Shown piece after piece: positions 17,626 to 26,519 of a stretch of 64,000 nt of DNA; position 1 is the first letter of the stretch; the number at the start of each line of letters is the position of its first letter. The stretch spans positions 62,001 through 126,000 of the forward strand of contig DASRAU010000029.1 of NCBI GenBank assembly GCA_035638075.1, read 5' to 3'. The DNA is from DASRAU01 sp035638075. Its GTDB lineage: Bacteria > Acidobacteriota > Polarisedimenticolia > Gp22-AA2. The notes below the pieces were generated by a model. It was not told the origin of the DNA and ran no database searches. It was given only the letters and a program-made list of their open reading frames with translations. The position numbers were made by a program, and so were the translations under genes.

Positions 17626-18897
17626 ATGTCCGCCCGCCGGTGTATGGTGCGGACCGTGAGCGTGCGCCTGGTCATGCTGATGGTTTCCTTGGTCCTGACG
17701 ACCGGCTGGGTCGTCTACGGCGTCCTGGCGGTCCTGGGCGCGCGGCGGCTCCGGTTCCTGTCCGACCGGCTGGCCGCGGACGACGGTGCGTCGACGTCGA
17801 ACCTGGGGTCCTTCCCGCCAGCGGCGCCTTCCCTTTCGGTCGTCGTGACGGCGCGGGACGAGGCGGCCGCCATCGAGGCCACGGTCCGCAGTCTCCTGCG
17901 CCAGCGGCACCCGGCGCTCGAGCTGATCCTGGTGGACGACCGCTCGACCGACGGCACCGGCGCCATCCTCGATCGGCTGGCGGCGGAAGCCGGCCCCGGC
18001 CGCGTCCAGGTGGTCCACGTCGCCTCGCTCCCTGAAGGCTGGCTCGGCAAGTGCCACGCCTGCCACGTCGGCGCCGGCCGGGCGCGCGGCGAATGGCTTC
18101 TCTTTCTCGACGCCGACGTGACCATCGGCCCAGAGGATCTCCTGGCCCGCACGGTCCGCCTGGCGGAACGGCGCGGCATCGACCACCTGCCGGTCCTGCC
18201 CGACATGCGGCCGGTGGGCCTGCTGCAGGGGGCGCTGCTGGCCGTCTTCGAGCAGACCCTTTTCCTCCACATGCGCTTCTGGGAGATGGAGCAGGACCGG
18301 CGGCGCGGCGGCTCCGGGGTCGGCGCCTTCAACCTCGTGCGCCGGGAGGCCTACGAGCGGGTCGGCGGACACACGCGCCTCCGGCTCGAGGTGGCGGAGG
18401 ACTACAAGCTGGGGATGCTCCTCAAGGAGAGCGGCGCCCGGCAGCGGCTGCTGAGCGGCCTCGGGGTGATCTTCTGCCCGTGGCACAGGAGCGCCCTCGG
18501 GATCGTGCGCGGCCTCCAGAAGAACTTCTTCGGCGGGACGGGGTACTCGGTCGGTAAGGTCGTCCTTCACACCCTCGCCATCCTGGTGCTGCAGGCGGGG
18601 CCGGCGGCGTGCCTCCTGGCCGGCTTCCCCTGGCCCTGGCTCGTGCAGCAGGGGGCCCTTCTCCTGATGCTGCGATCGACCTCCCGGCGGCTCAGCCGCT
18701 CCCCTCTCGGGCTTTGGGTCGCCTACCCCATCGCCGTCGTCCTGCTCCTCTACGCCTACTGGAATTCCACCATCCGGACCCTGAGGGATGGCGGGGTCCG
18801 CTGGCGCGACACCTTCTACCCGCTCGAGGTGCTGCGGCGGGGGGTCGTCCGGGCCGGGGACGGCCGCCGCCTGACCCGCGCCCCGGAGCGGTTATGA
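17626..18897 (+). CDS. Membrane-bound family 2 glycosyltransferase
   Basis: 423 aa. One N-terminal membrane helix (VMLMVSLVLTTGWVVYG) precedes a GT-A domain with SVVVTARDEA, DDRST and FLDADV (DxD metal site). A QxxRW-like acceptor region follows, then two or three C-terminal helices. The LPEGWLGKCHAC motif is shared with glycosyltransferases of carotenoid and hopanoid pathways (CruC and HpnB types). With ispG immediately downstream, an isoprenoid lipid acceptor is plausible but unproven. The ATG at 17626 has a GAGG 11 nt upstream; ATG at 17644 is an alternative. The 178-bp divergent gap before it (17448-17625) shows no clear promoter. Confidence 0.8.
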   Translation: MSARRCMVRTVSVRLVMLMVSLVLTTGWVVYGVLAVLGARRLRFLSDRLAADDGASTSNLGSFPPAAPSLSVVVTARDEAAAIEATVRSLLRQRHPALELILVDDRSTDGTGAILDRLAAEAGPGRVQVVHVASLPEGWLGKCHACHVGAGRARGEWLLFLDADVTIGPEDLLARTVRLAERRGIDHLPVLPDMRPVGLLQGALLAVFEQTLFLHMRFWEMEQDRRRGGSGVGAFNLVRREAYERVGGHTRLRLEVAEDYKLGMLLKESGARQRLLSGLGVIFCPWHRSALGIVRGLQKNFFGGTGYSVGKVVLHTLAILVLQAGPAACLLAGFPWPWLVQQGALLLMLRSTSRRLSRSPLGLWVAYPIAVVLLLYAYWNSTIRTLRDGGVRWRDTFYPLEVLRRGVVRAGDGRRLTRAPERL

Positions 18898-18904
18898 TCG
18901 CCGC

Positions 18905-20137
18905 GTGAACACCCGAAACGACCAGGCGAACGCCGGCCCCGGCGCCGTCTCCGAAGGCGGGCCCGACCCCGTCGTGCCCGTGGCGCCGCGCCGGCCCACC
19001 CGGCCGGTGCGCATCGGCCGGCTCACCATCGGCGCCGGGCACCCGATCGCGGTGCAGAGCATGACCGCGACGAAGACGACCGACATCGACGCGACGGTGC
19101 GCCAGGTGCTGGACCTGGAGCGGGCCGGGGCCGACGTGGTGCGCATCGCCGTGGACGGGGCGAAGGACGCGGCCGCCCTGCGGGAGATCCGGGCGCGCAC
19201 CCATGCCAATCTGTCGGTGGACCTGCAGGAGAACTACCGCCTCGCTCGCGATGTCGCCCCGCACGTGGACAAGCTGCGCTACAACCCGGGGCACCTGCAC
19301 CACCACGAACGGCAGAAGCCGGTGCGCGACAAGGTGGCGTTCCTCGCCGATATCGCCGCCCGCCACGACGTGGCCCTGCGCATCGGGGTCAACTGCGGCT
19401 CGGTCGATCCGGAGAAGGCGGGACGCTTCGGCGGCGATTCGGTGGCGGAGATGGTCGAGTCGGCCCTCGAGCACGCCGCGATGCTGGACGACCTCGGCTT
19501 CACGCGGTTCTGCGTGTCGCTCAAGGACAGCGACCCGAAGAAGGTGGTGGACGCCAACCGCCGCTTCTCGGAGCGCCGCCCCGACGTGCCCCTGCACCTC
19601 GGCGTGACCGAGGCGGGGCTGCCGCCCGACGGCGTCATCAAGACCCGCATCGCCTTCGAGCAGCTCCTCGCGGCGGGCATCGGCGACACCCTGCGGGTCT
19701 CCCTGACCGTGCCGAACGACCGCAAGGGGGAGGAGATCGAAGCCGGGCGGAAAATCCTCGACGACATCGCCCACGGGCGCTTCCGTTCGGTGCCGCCGCA
19801 CTTCGGGCGCGGCCTCAACATCATCTCGTGCCCCTCCTGCTCGCGGGTCGAGAACGAGGCGTTCATCGAGCTGGCGCAGCAGGTGAAGGAGATGACCACC
19901 TATGCCCGCGAGCACGCCCTGACGATCGCGGTGATGGGCTGCCGGGTGAACGGACCCGGCGAGACCGACGATGCGGACCTCGGCCTGTGGTGCGCTCCGA
20001 ACTTCGTCAATCTCAAGCGCGGCTCCGAGGATCTCGGCGCCTTCCGCTACGACGAGGTGCTCTCTCGCCTCAAAGCCGAGCTGGATGCGTTGATCGCCGC
20101 GCGGCGCGAGCGCGCCGCCGCCGCGTCCCGTTCGTGA
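18905..20137 (+). CDS. ispG: 4-hydroxy-3-methylbut-2-en-1-yl diphosphate synthase (IspG/GcpE)
   Basis: 410 aa with a GTG start 8 nt after the glycosyltransferase stop. It performs the penultimate step of the MEP isoprenoid pathway with a [4Fe-4S] cluster. PIAVQSMTATKTTD opens the TIM barrel. Cluster ligands are in SCPSCSR (about residue 303) and MGCRVNGPGE (about 341). The single-barrel architecture without the plant/chlamydial insert is evident. The first 35 residues are a Pro-rich extension. It is followed by a 4-nt overlap with the DUF2891 gene. Confidence 0.95.
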   Translation: MNTRNDQANAGPGAVSEGGPDPVVPVAPRRPTRPVRIGRLTIGAGHPIAVQSMTATKTTDIDATVRQVLDLERAGADVVRIAVDGAKDAAALREIRARTHANLSVDLQENYRLARDVAPHVDKLRYNPGHLHHHERQKPVRDKVAFLADIAARHDVALRIGVNCGSVDPEKAGRFGGDSVAEMVESALEHAAMLDDLGFTRFCVSLKDSDPKKVVDANRRFSERRPDVPLHLGVTEAGLPPDGVIKTRIAFEQLLAAGIGDTLRVSLTVPNDRKGEEIEAGRKILDDIAHGRFRSVPPHFGRGLNIISCPSCSRVENEAFIELAQQVKEMTTYAREHALTIAVMGCRVNGPGETDDADLGLWCAPNFVNLKRGSEDLGAFRYDEVLSRLKAELDALIAARRERAAAASRS

Positions 20138-21288
20138 GGGGCCGTGCCGCGGGCGCCGCGTTCCTGCTCGCGCTGGCGGCGCCGGCCGTCTCGATGAGCG
20201 CCGACGCGCCGAAGCCCACCCTGCCGGCCCCCGTCTTCGGAAAGGCCGCCGCGGCGGCCGGCGGACTGGATGAAGCGACCGCCGGCCGGTTCGCCGCGCT
20301 GGCGCTCGCCTGCGTCACGAAGGAGTACCCGAACAAGATCGCCCACGTCATGCAGTCGGACGCCGACGCGCTGCCGCCGCGCCGGCTGACTCCGGCGTTC
20401 TACGGCTGCTTCGACTGGCACTCGGCGGTGCACGGGCACTGGCTCCTCGTCCGCCTGGCGCGCCTGTTCCCGAACGCGCCGTTCGCCGCCGACGCGCGCG
20501 CGGCGCTGGCCGGGAACCTGACCGACGCGAACATCCAGGCCGAGGTCGCCTACATCGAGGGCAAGGGGCGGGAGAGCTTCGAGCGGCCGTACGGGCTCGC
20601 GTGGCTCCTGACGCTCGCCGCCGAGCTGCGCGAGTGGGACGACCCGCAGGCGAAGACCTGGTCGAAGACCCTCGAGCCGCTGGAGGCGGCGTCGGCGAAG
20701 AAGCTCATGACCTGGCTGCCGAAGCTGACGCACCCGATCCGCATCGGCGAGCACGATCAGACCGCCTTCTCGCTCGGTCTCGTCCTCGACTGGTCGCGAC
20801 GCAAGCCGGAGCCGGTGATGGCGGCGCTCGTCGTCGAGCGGTCCCGCACCTATTACCTGCGCGACCAGGACGCGCCCCTCGCCTACGAGCCCTCGGGGCA
20901 GGATTTCCTGTCGCCGTGTCTCGCCGAGGCCGACCTGATGCGGCGGATTCTCAAGCCCGAGCCCTTCGCCGCCTGGCTCGGGACGTTCCTCCCGAAGTTG
21001 CCGCGCGATGGGTCAGCCTCGTGGCTGACGCCGGGGGTCGTCACCGACCCGACCGACGGTAAGCTCGCGCATCTCGACGGATTGAACCTCAGCCGCGCCT
21101 GGATGCTCGAAGGGATCGTCGCCGGCCTGCCCCCCGGTGATGCCCGCATCGCCGCGCTGCGCGCCGCCGCGCAGCGGCACCGCGCCGACGGACTGAAGGC
21201 GGTCACCGGCGAGCACTACGAAGGCGGCCACTGGCTCGGCACCTTCGCGACCTACCTCGTCACCGGCCGCGGGCTCCCCGCCCGCTAG
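20134..21288 (+). CDS. DUF2891-family secreted protein
   Basis: 384 aa, starting at a GTG that overlaps the ispG stop as GTGA (20134-20137). A signal peptide (GAAFLLALAAPAVSMSA) precedes a helical domain. Conserved features include YGCFDWHSAVHGHW, FERPYGLAWLL, GEHDQTAFSL, YEPSGQDFLSPCL and EHYEGGHWLGTF, which recall alpha/alpha-barrel proteins. These match the DUF2891 family, which has no known function. Repeated His/Glu/Asp clusters hint at an enzyme acting on carbohydrate. It is translationally coupled to ispG but is probably not part of the same pathway. Confidence 0.75.
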   Translation: MRGRAAGAAFLLALAAPAVSMSADAPKPTLPAPVFGKAAAAAGGLDEATAGRFAALALACVTKEYPNKIAHVMQSDADALPPRRLTPAFYGCFDWHSAVHGHWLLVRLARLFPNAPFAADARAALAGNLTDANIQAEVAYIEGKGRESFERPYGLAWLLTLAAELREWDDPQAKTWSKTLEPLEAASAKKLMTWLPKLTHPIRIGEHDQTAFSLGLVLDWSRRKPEPVMAALVVERSRTYYLRDQDAPLAYEPSGQDFLSPCLAEADLMRRILKPEPFAAWLGTFLPKLPRDGSASWLTPGVVTDPTDGKLAHLDGLNLSRAWMLEGIVAGLPPGDARIAALRAAAQRHRADGLKAVTGEHYEGGHWLGTFATYLVTGRGLPAR

Positions 21289-21332
21289 CGAGTCGGGGGG
21301 CCTGTCGGGCGCCAATTCGGGGCCGCGGAACC

Positions 21333-22526
21333 TCAGGCGGCGGCGGTGCCCTCGGTCGGCACGATGCTCCGCAGCGCCTTGAGGAACGCCGCGGTCTCTT
21401 GTTTCGTGCCGATGGTGATGCGCAGCCAGTCGGGCATCGAGGCGAACCGGCGGCCGGTCCAGATGTCACGCTCGCGGAACGCCTGGATGATCGGTTTCAC
21501 GTCGCTGCCGACGCGGATCATCACGAAATTGGTCTGCGACGGGATGTAGATGCGGCCGTCCTTCGCCAGCTCGTCGCACAGCCAGCGGCGGGTGTCGTTG
21601 ATCAGGCGCCGCTGCTCGGTGACGAGGCCCGGCTCCTTGAGGACCGCCAGCGCCGCTTCGAGGACGGCAGTGTTGGTGTTGCTCCAGCACTTGTGGCGCG
21701 CCATCGCGGCGATGCGGGCCTTCGAGCCGATGCCGTACCCGAGGCGCATCCCGGCGAGGCCGTAGATCTTCGAGAAGGTGCGCACCACCACGAGGTTGGG
21801 ATAGGCGGAGAGCCACCGGTCGGCGCTGCCGTAGTCGGCATCCTCGACGAAGTGGTGGTAGGCCTCGTCCACGAGGACCACCGTGTCCTTCGGCACCTGC
21901 CGCAGGAAGGCGCCGACCAGCCCGGCCGGAAGAATCGTCCCGGTGGGGTTGTTCGGATTGCACAGGTAGACGACGCCGGTGCGCGTGTCGCACGCCGCCG
22001 CCATGGCGTCGAGGTCGTGCTGGTACTTCCGGTCGAGCGGCACCTTGTGCTGCTCGGCTCGCACCACGTCGGCGAAGGCCGACACCGCCTCGAACGTCGG
22101 CTCGGCCACGACCACCTTCTCGGCCGGCGTCAGGAAGGCCTCGTCCGCCATCTTGAGGACCTCGCCCGAGCCGCAGCCGAGGACGATCTGGTCCGGATCG
22201 ACCAGGTGCAGCTTCGCGAGGACCGCCGTCAGCTCGTCCTCGAGCGAGTCCGGATAGCGGGCACCGCGCGCGCGGCTGCGCTCGATCGCGTCGAGGGCGA
22301 CGCGCGGCGGTCCGTACGGGTTCTCATTGGAGTCGAGCCGCACGGGGCCCGGCGTGGCGTGCGGGACCTCCTGCGGCGTCTCGGGTGGTGCGGCCGTCGG
22401 CGGCTTCGCCTCCGCGGGCCGGGGCAGGAGCAGCGCGCCTCCGAGCGCGGCGCCGAGCGATCCCGCGAAACGCCGCCGCGTCAGATCCAGTTCCTTCCCG
22501 CTGTCGGTGCGCGTTGACGATGCCAT
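21333..22526 (-). CDS. HisC-like PLP aminotransferase with Tat signal peptide
   Basis: 397 aa fold-type I aminotransferase of the histidinol-phosphate aminotransferase group: LDSNENPYGPP, CNPNNPTGT, DEAYHHF, and the PLP lysine in TFSKIYGLAGMRLGYG. Unlike housekeeping HisC it begins with about 35 residues containing TRRRFAGSLGAALGGALLL and a cleavage-like AEA, a twin-arginine export signal. That implies folding with PLP in the cytoplasm and work in the periplasm. Substrate unknown. It lies downstream of an SDR and class I fumarase on the same strand, 32 nt from the SDR. It is unlikely to be the biosynthetic HisC because no his genes are present. Confidence 0.8.
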   Translation of the reverse strand: MASSTRTDSGKELDLTRRRFAGSLGAALGGALLLPRPAEAKPPTAAPPETPQEVPHATPGPVRLDSNENPYGPPRVALDAIERSRARGARYPDSLEDELTAVLAKLHLVDPDQIVLGCGSGEVLKMADEAFLTPAEKVVVAEPTFEAVSAFADVVRAEQHKVPLDRKYQHDLDAMAAACDTRTGVVYLCNPNNPTGTILPAGLVGAFLRQVPKDTVVLVDEAYHHFVEDADYGSADRWLSAYPNLVVVRTFSKIYGLAGMRLGYGIGSKARIAAMARHKCWSNTNTAVLEAALAVLKEPGLVTEQRRLINDTRRWLCDELAKDGRIYIPSQTNFVMIRVGSDVKPIIQAFRERDIWTGRRFASMPDWLRITIGTKQETAAFLKALRSIVPTEGTAAA

Positions 22527-22558
22527 GCCGGTCTCCTTCCCTCTCGAGCGCGAGCCGC

Positions 22559-23341
22559 TCACCCGCAGAGGATGGTGCCGCCGTTGACGTTGAGAATCTC
22601 TCCCGTAATGTAACTCGCGAGGTGGGAGCAGAGGAAAAGAATCGGGCCGGCGATCTCCTCCGGCTCCGCCACCCGGTCGAGCGGGGACCACTCCCCTGTC
22701 TTCAGGGTCCGCTCGCGCCGGAGGCGCGCGAGGGTCGCGTGGCTCATGTCGGTCTCCACCCACCACGGCGCCACGGCGTTCACGAGGATGCCGTGCGGCC
22801 CCAGCTCGACGGCCAACGATTTCGTGAGGGAGATGAGCGCCCCCTTGGAGGCCGAGTAATCGGCGTGCAGCTCTTCGCCGCGCTGACCGGACGTGGACGA
22901 CACGAACACGATGCGGCCGGCCCGCCGGCGCTTCATGAGCGGGATGACGGCACGGGTGACCAGGTGCGCGCCGTCGAGGTTGATGGCCATCGTCCGGCGC
23001 CACGCCCGCTCGCTGAGGCGCTCGAACGGAATGTCGCGAGGGTCCCAGATTCCCGCGTTGTTGACGAGGATGTCCACCCGGCCGTGGCGCGAGCGGGCCG
23101 CCGCCACCAGGCGCGCGGCATCCTGCGCGCGCGAGACGTCGGACTTCACCGCGGTGACGCGGTCGGCGCCGGCGCGGTCAACGACTTCGAGCGCGGCGGC
23201 GCGCTGCCGGTGGTACGAGAAGACCACCGATGCCCCCGCCCGCGCCAGCGTCTCGACCGTCGCCCGGCCGATGCCGCGCGATCCGCCGGTGACGATCGCC
23301 ACCTGCCCGGCGAGATCGATCCGCGGGGCCGGCGCCGGCAT
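22559..23341 (-). CDS. Short-chain dehydrogenase/reductase
   Basis: 260 aa classical SDR. The NAD(P) site is TGGSRGIG (about residues 18-25), NNAG follows near 94, and the catalytic Ser-Tyr-Lys set is seen in VSSTSGQ and YSASKGAL. The C-terminal ITGEILNVNGG is typical of FabG-like oxidoreductases. Ser and Arg after the Gly motif (SYHRQ) suggest NADP preference. It starts one base after the fumarase stop, so these two are co-transcribed. A role as FabG proper cannot be distinguished from another alcohol or ketone reductase. Confidence 0.87.
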   Translation of the reverse strand: MPAPAPRIDLAGQVAIVTGGSRGIGRATVETLARAGASVVFSYHRQRAAALEVVDRAGADRVTAVKSDVSRAQDAARLVAAARSRHGRVDILVNNAGIWDPRDIPFERLSERAWRRTMAINLDGAHLVTRAVIPLMKRRRAGRIVFVSSTSGQRGEELHADYSASKGALISLTKSLAVELGPHGILVNAVAPWWVETDMSHATLARLRRERTLKTGEWSPLDRVAEPEEIAGPILFLCSHLASYITGEILNVNGGTILCG

Positions 23342-23342
23342 G

Positions 23343-24881
23343 TCAGGCGTGCGGCTGGAAGACCGGCGGGGCGAAGGTCTTGAGGATGGCGGCGGAGGCG
23401 CCCTCGACGTCGGCGTGCAGAGATCGGCCGGAGGCGTCCATGGTGACGACGGCGGGGAAATCCTGCACGCGCAGGTGCCACATCGCCTCGGGGGTGCCGA
23501 ACTCGAGGAGATCGACCCCCTCGACCTTCCGGATGCAGCGGGCGTAGTACTGCGCCGCGCCGCCGATGGCGTTGAGGTACACCGCGCCGTGCTCCTTGAG
23601 GGCGGCGAGCGTCTTCGCGCCCATCCCGCCCTTCCCCATCACCACGCGCACGCCGTAACGCCCGATGACGTCCGCTTCGTACGGCTCCTCGCGGATGCTG
23701 GTGGTCGGGCCGGCGGCGGTGACGCGCCACGAGCCGTTGTCCTTCATGACGACCGGGCCGCAGTGGTACAGCACCTGGTCCTTCAGGCTCATCGGCGGCG
23801 CGTGGCTCATCAGATGGTGGTGGACGATGTCGCGGCCCGTGTAGATGACGCCGCTGACCGTCACCACGTCACCAACTTTGAGGCTGCGGACCGCCGCTTC
23901 GGTGATCGGCGGCTGCAGCGCCACGGCTCCCGAGCCGAAGAGACCACTGCCCCCGCCAGCCGCGAGCGGCTCGGAGGGCCGGTCATCGCGATAGAGCCAG
24001 CGCTTGATCGCCCCCGTCTTCGCGTCGAGGACGACGCCGAGACGGCGGAAGGCCCAGCAGTCGTACGCGACCGAGACGAAGAACGACGCCGGCAGACGAT
24101 GGATCGCGCCGACCTTGCAGCCGATGAGGGTCACCCCGCCGCCGAAGCCCATGGTGCCGATGCCGAGCAGGTTCGACTTCTCGAGGATGTACTCCTCGAG
24201 GCGCCGCAGATCGGCGTTCGGGTTGACGTCGTCGAGGGTGCGGAAGAGCTGCTCCTTGGCGTGCGCGTAGCCGGTGGCCCGGTCGCCACCGATGGCGGCG
24301 CCGATGGCGCCGGCGCTGCAGCCCTGTCCCTGCGCCTGCCAGACGGCGTGCAGCAGGCACTTGCGCACGCCGTCGAGGTCGCGGTCGGCCCGCCCGAGGT
24401 GCGGCAGCTCCGCGGGCAGCGAGTACTGGATGTTCTTGTTCTCGCACCCGCCGCCCTTGAGCAGCAGCTTCACCTCGATCTCGTCCTCGTTCTCCCACTG
24501 GTGCAGGTGGATGGCGGGCGTGCCTTCGCCGAGGTTGTCGCCGCTGTTCTTCCCGCTCAGCGAGTCGACCGAATTCGGCCGGAGCTTTCCCTTCTTCGTC
24601 GCCTCGACGATCGCCGCGCGGATCGCACGCTCGATGCGCAGCTGGCTGACGCCGACGGGCGTCGTCACCTCGAACGTCGGCCAGCCGGTGTCCTGGCAGA
24701 TCGGCCCTTCGTGCTCGGCCGCGGCGTCGATGTTGGTGGCGATGATCGACAGCGCCTGGCCGCTGCGGTTCGACGGGTCCTCGGTGCCGAGGGCGCGCGC
24801 CATGGCGCGCCGCACGTCCGGCGGCAGGTCGGTGGAGGTGCGGACGATCAGGTCGTAGAGACTCTGCTGCAGCGCGTCCAT
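23343..24881 (-). CDS. Class I fumarate hydratase ([4Fe-4S])
   Basis: 512 aa, a single-chain class I fumarase (FumA/B type), which interconverts fumarate and malate. The N-terminal alpha part carries ICQDTGWPTF, GCENKNIQYSLP and GIGTMGFGGG. The C-terminal beta part carries YTGRDIVHHH and GPTTSIREEPYEADVI. Cysteines at CQDTG, in GGGCENKN and in the YHCGPVV region are candidates for cluster ligands. It acts in the TCA cycle with the citrate synthase found elsewhere in the window. First gene of the fumarase-SDR-aminotransferase run and divergent from the small barrel protein. Confidence 0.92.
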   Translation of the reverse strand: MDALQQSLYDLIVRTSTDLPPDVRRAMARALGTEDPSNRSGQALSIIATNIDAAAEHEGPICQDTGWPTFEVTTPVGVSQLRIERAIRAAIVEATKKGKLRPNSVDSLSGKNSGDNLGEGTPAIHLHQWENEDEIEVKLLLKGGGCENKNIQYSLPAELPHLGRADRDLDGVRKCLLHAVWQAQGQGCSAGAIGAAIGGDRATGYAHAKEQLFRTLDDVNPNADLRRLEEYILEKSNLLGIGTMGFGGGVTLIGCKVGAIHRLPASFFVSVAYDCWAFRRLGVVLDAKTGAIKRWLYRDDRPSEPLAAGGGSGLFGSGAVALQPPITEAAVRSLKVGDVVTVSGVIYTGRDIVHHHLMSHAPPMSLKDQVLYHCGPVVMKDNGSWRVTAAGPTTSIREEPYEADVIGRYGVRVVMGKGGMGAKTLAALKEHGAVYLNAIGGAAQYYARCIRKVEGVDLLEFGTPEAMWHLRVQDFPAVVTMDASGRSLHADVEGASAAILKTFAPPVFQPHA

Positions 24882-24917
24882 CGGCGGGCATGATACAACG
24901 CCGCCCGGAGGTGACTG

Positions 24918-25520
24918 ATGCCCCGTCCTGCCCGTCTCGCGCTTGTCGTGCTGGCCCTGTTCGCGGCCGCCGGCTCACTCGCGACGCCCGCTCATGCCGG
25001 CGACGTGAACCTGAACTTCACCCCGCTCTCGGGACGCGCGCTCGACAAGGATCTGTGGTCACCGGTCGAAGACCAGTGGGGCTTCGGCGGCACCGTGGAC
25101 TTCGGGGAGAAGGGGTATCCGCTCCACTTCGCGCTCGGCCTGCACTTTGGTGTCGGCGCCAAGGACAACGCCGATGCGGCGAACAACGACTTCGCCAGCA
25201 CCATGACCGAGCTGTCGTTCGGGGGCACCTTCGCCATGCAGTCGAAGGGACGGCTGCGCGGCTACGTCGGCGGCGGCGTCTCGTTCGTGGGGGCGCGGCT
25301 GGACGTGGACACCATCGCCGGCGACGTCCACGACAGCGACGACAGCATCGGCGGCTGGATCGAGGCCGGCATGGCGTGGCGCCTCGGCTCCCACTTCAGC
25401 CTCGGCTTCGCCGGCCGCGGGCTTCTCGGCACCGACATCAACCTGTTCGGGGTGAACGGCGACGCCGATTACTTCGAATTCGGCCCGCTCCTCGGCTGGT
25501 CCTGGCCCGCCCGCCACTGA
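24918..25520 (+). CDS. Small outer-membrane beta-barrel protein
   Basis: 200 aa. A clear signal peptide (residues 1-29, ending PAHA) is followed by alternating hydrophobic strands: GFGGTVDFGEKGYPLHFALGL, LRGYVGGGVSFVG, IGGWIEAGMAWRL, FSLGFAGRGLLG. It ends with an aromatic-rich LLGWSWPARH. This matches an eight-stranded OmpA/OmpW-like barrel. The role is unknown; no peptidoglycan-binding domain is attached. It stands alone between the fumarase promoter side and a convergent gene whose stop lies only 6 nt away. Confidence 0.75.
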   Translation: MPRPARLALVVLALFAAAGSLATPAHAGDVNLNFTPLSGRALDKDLWSPVEDQWGFGGTVDFGEKGYPLHFALGLHFGVGAKDNADAANNDFASTMTELSFGGTFAMQSKGRLRGYVGGGVSFVGARLDVDTIAGDVHDSDDSIGGWIEAGMAWRLGSHFSLGFAGRGLLGTDINLFGVNGDADYFEFGPLLGWSWPARH

Positions 25521-25526
25521 CCCCGG

Positions 25527-26519
25527 TCAGCGCGACGGGGCGGAGACCGGGTCCGGAACGGTGACGAAGCAGCCGTTGAGGCGGCGCAGCGCGTCGAGCC
25601 CGAGGGTGAGGCGAAGGCCGTCCTGGTAGCCGCGCTGGCGGCGCGCCTGCTCCTCGGTCGAGATCGGGCTGACCGTGCCCGGCTTCTGGCCGTGGCGGGC
25701 GGCCGGAGCCACGTTCCCCGAGCCGGGCATCGCGTAGCCCGGCGGCGTCGCCGAGGACAGCGCGATGAGATCGGGGCAGGCCACCGGGTGCGGCGCGCGG
25801 CCGGCCTCGACCCCCTGCACGAAGCCCGAAAGGTAGTCCGGCTCGCCGCCGATGCGCTCGGTGATGCGTGATGTCTCGTCGACCAGCCGGTCGATGCTTG
25901 CCTTCACGCCGATGTTGGTCTGCTCGGCGCGCCAGGCGGCGTGCTGGGCGAGGGTCTGCTTGTAATCAGCCGGGTAGGACTCCTTGTGCCGGTCGTTGTA
26001 CCCCTTCGACGAACGTGCCGAGTCCTCGGTCGAGTGACGCTCGATGACCGGGCGCAGGAGGTTCTCCACGGCCACGACGTCCTGGCCCTTCACCATCTCG
26101 CGCGGCAGCTCGACTTCCATCTCCACCCGGCACTGCGTCTCGTCATAGAGGGTGAAGGGGCCGTCGGTGTAGGAGCGCAGGACCGGCTCCGGGAACGACA
26201 GGCGCAGGTCGAGGCGCGACCGCTTGAGATCGACATTGTCCACCTTGGCCAGCTCGCCCGCCTTGAAGCGCAGCATGCCGCGGCCGCTCACGAGCCTCCC
26301 GTTGATGCGGTTGCCGGTGTACGAGCCGGCGCAGTCGGAGTAGGTCTCGGCGTTGGTCACCACCCACGCGCCGCGCCAGCGCGAGGCGAGGGTGTCCTGG
26401 AACTCGCCCGCGCGCGCGGCGCCCGCCACGGCCGCGGCCGCGGCGAGCGCCGCCACCAGCCCGAACGCCACGCGCGGCGCGAGAATCCCGGCCGACGGAC
26501 GGTTCGGGCGCGGGGTCAT
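25527..26519 (-). CDS. Exported protein of unknown family (paralog B of a tandem pair)
   Basis: 330 aa. A long alanine-rich signal peptide ends near residue 38. The mature domain opens with RWRGAWVVTNAETYSDCAGSYT, then a beta-rich half. A central Glu/Arg/His-rich helical segment (about 165-230) follows, then EPDYLSGFVQGVEAGRAP and the C-terminal RGYQDGLRLTLGLDALRRLNGC. Single cysteines in SDCAG, near PVACPD and in LNGC could form disulfides. I do not recognise the family. It overlaps the upstream paralog by 4 nt (26516-26519). Confidence 0.7.
   Translation of the reverse strand: MTPRPNRPSAGILAPRVAFGLVAALAAAAAVAGAARAGEFQDTLASRWRGAWVVTNAETYSDCAGSYTGNRINGRLVSGRGMLRFKAGELAKVDNVDLKRSRLDLRLSFPEPVLRSYTDGPFTLYDETQCRVEMEVELPREMVKGQDVVAVENLLRPVIERHSTEDSARSSKGYNDRHKESYPADYKQTLAQHAAWRAEQTNIGVKASIDRLVDETSRITERIGGEPDYLSGFVQGVEAGRAPHPVACPDLIALSSATPPGYAMPGSGNVAPAARHGQKPGTVSPISTEEQARRQRGYQDGLRLTLGLDALRRLNGCFVTVPDPVSAPSR

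Noticed and set aside
17615..17648. TTGACG with a downstream TATGGT as a promoter for the glycosyltransferase
   Set aside because: The spacer is 22 bp, and the -10 would lie inside the coding sequence.
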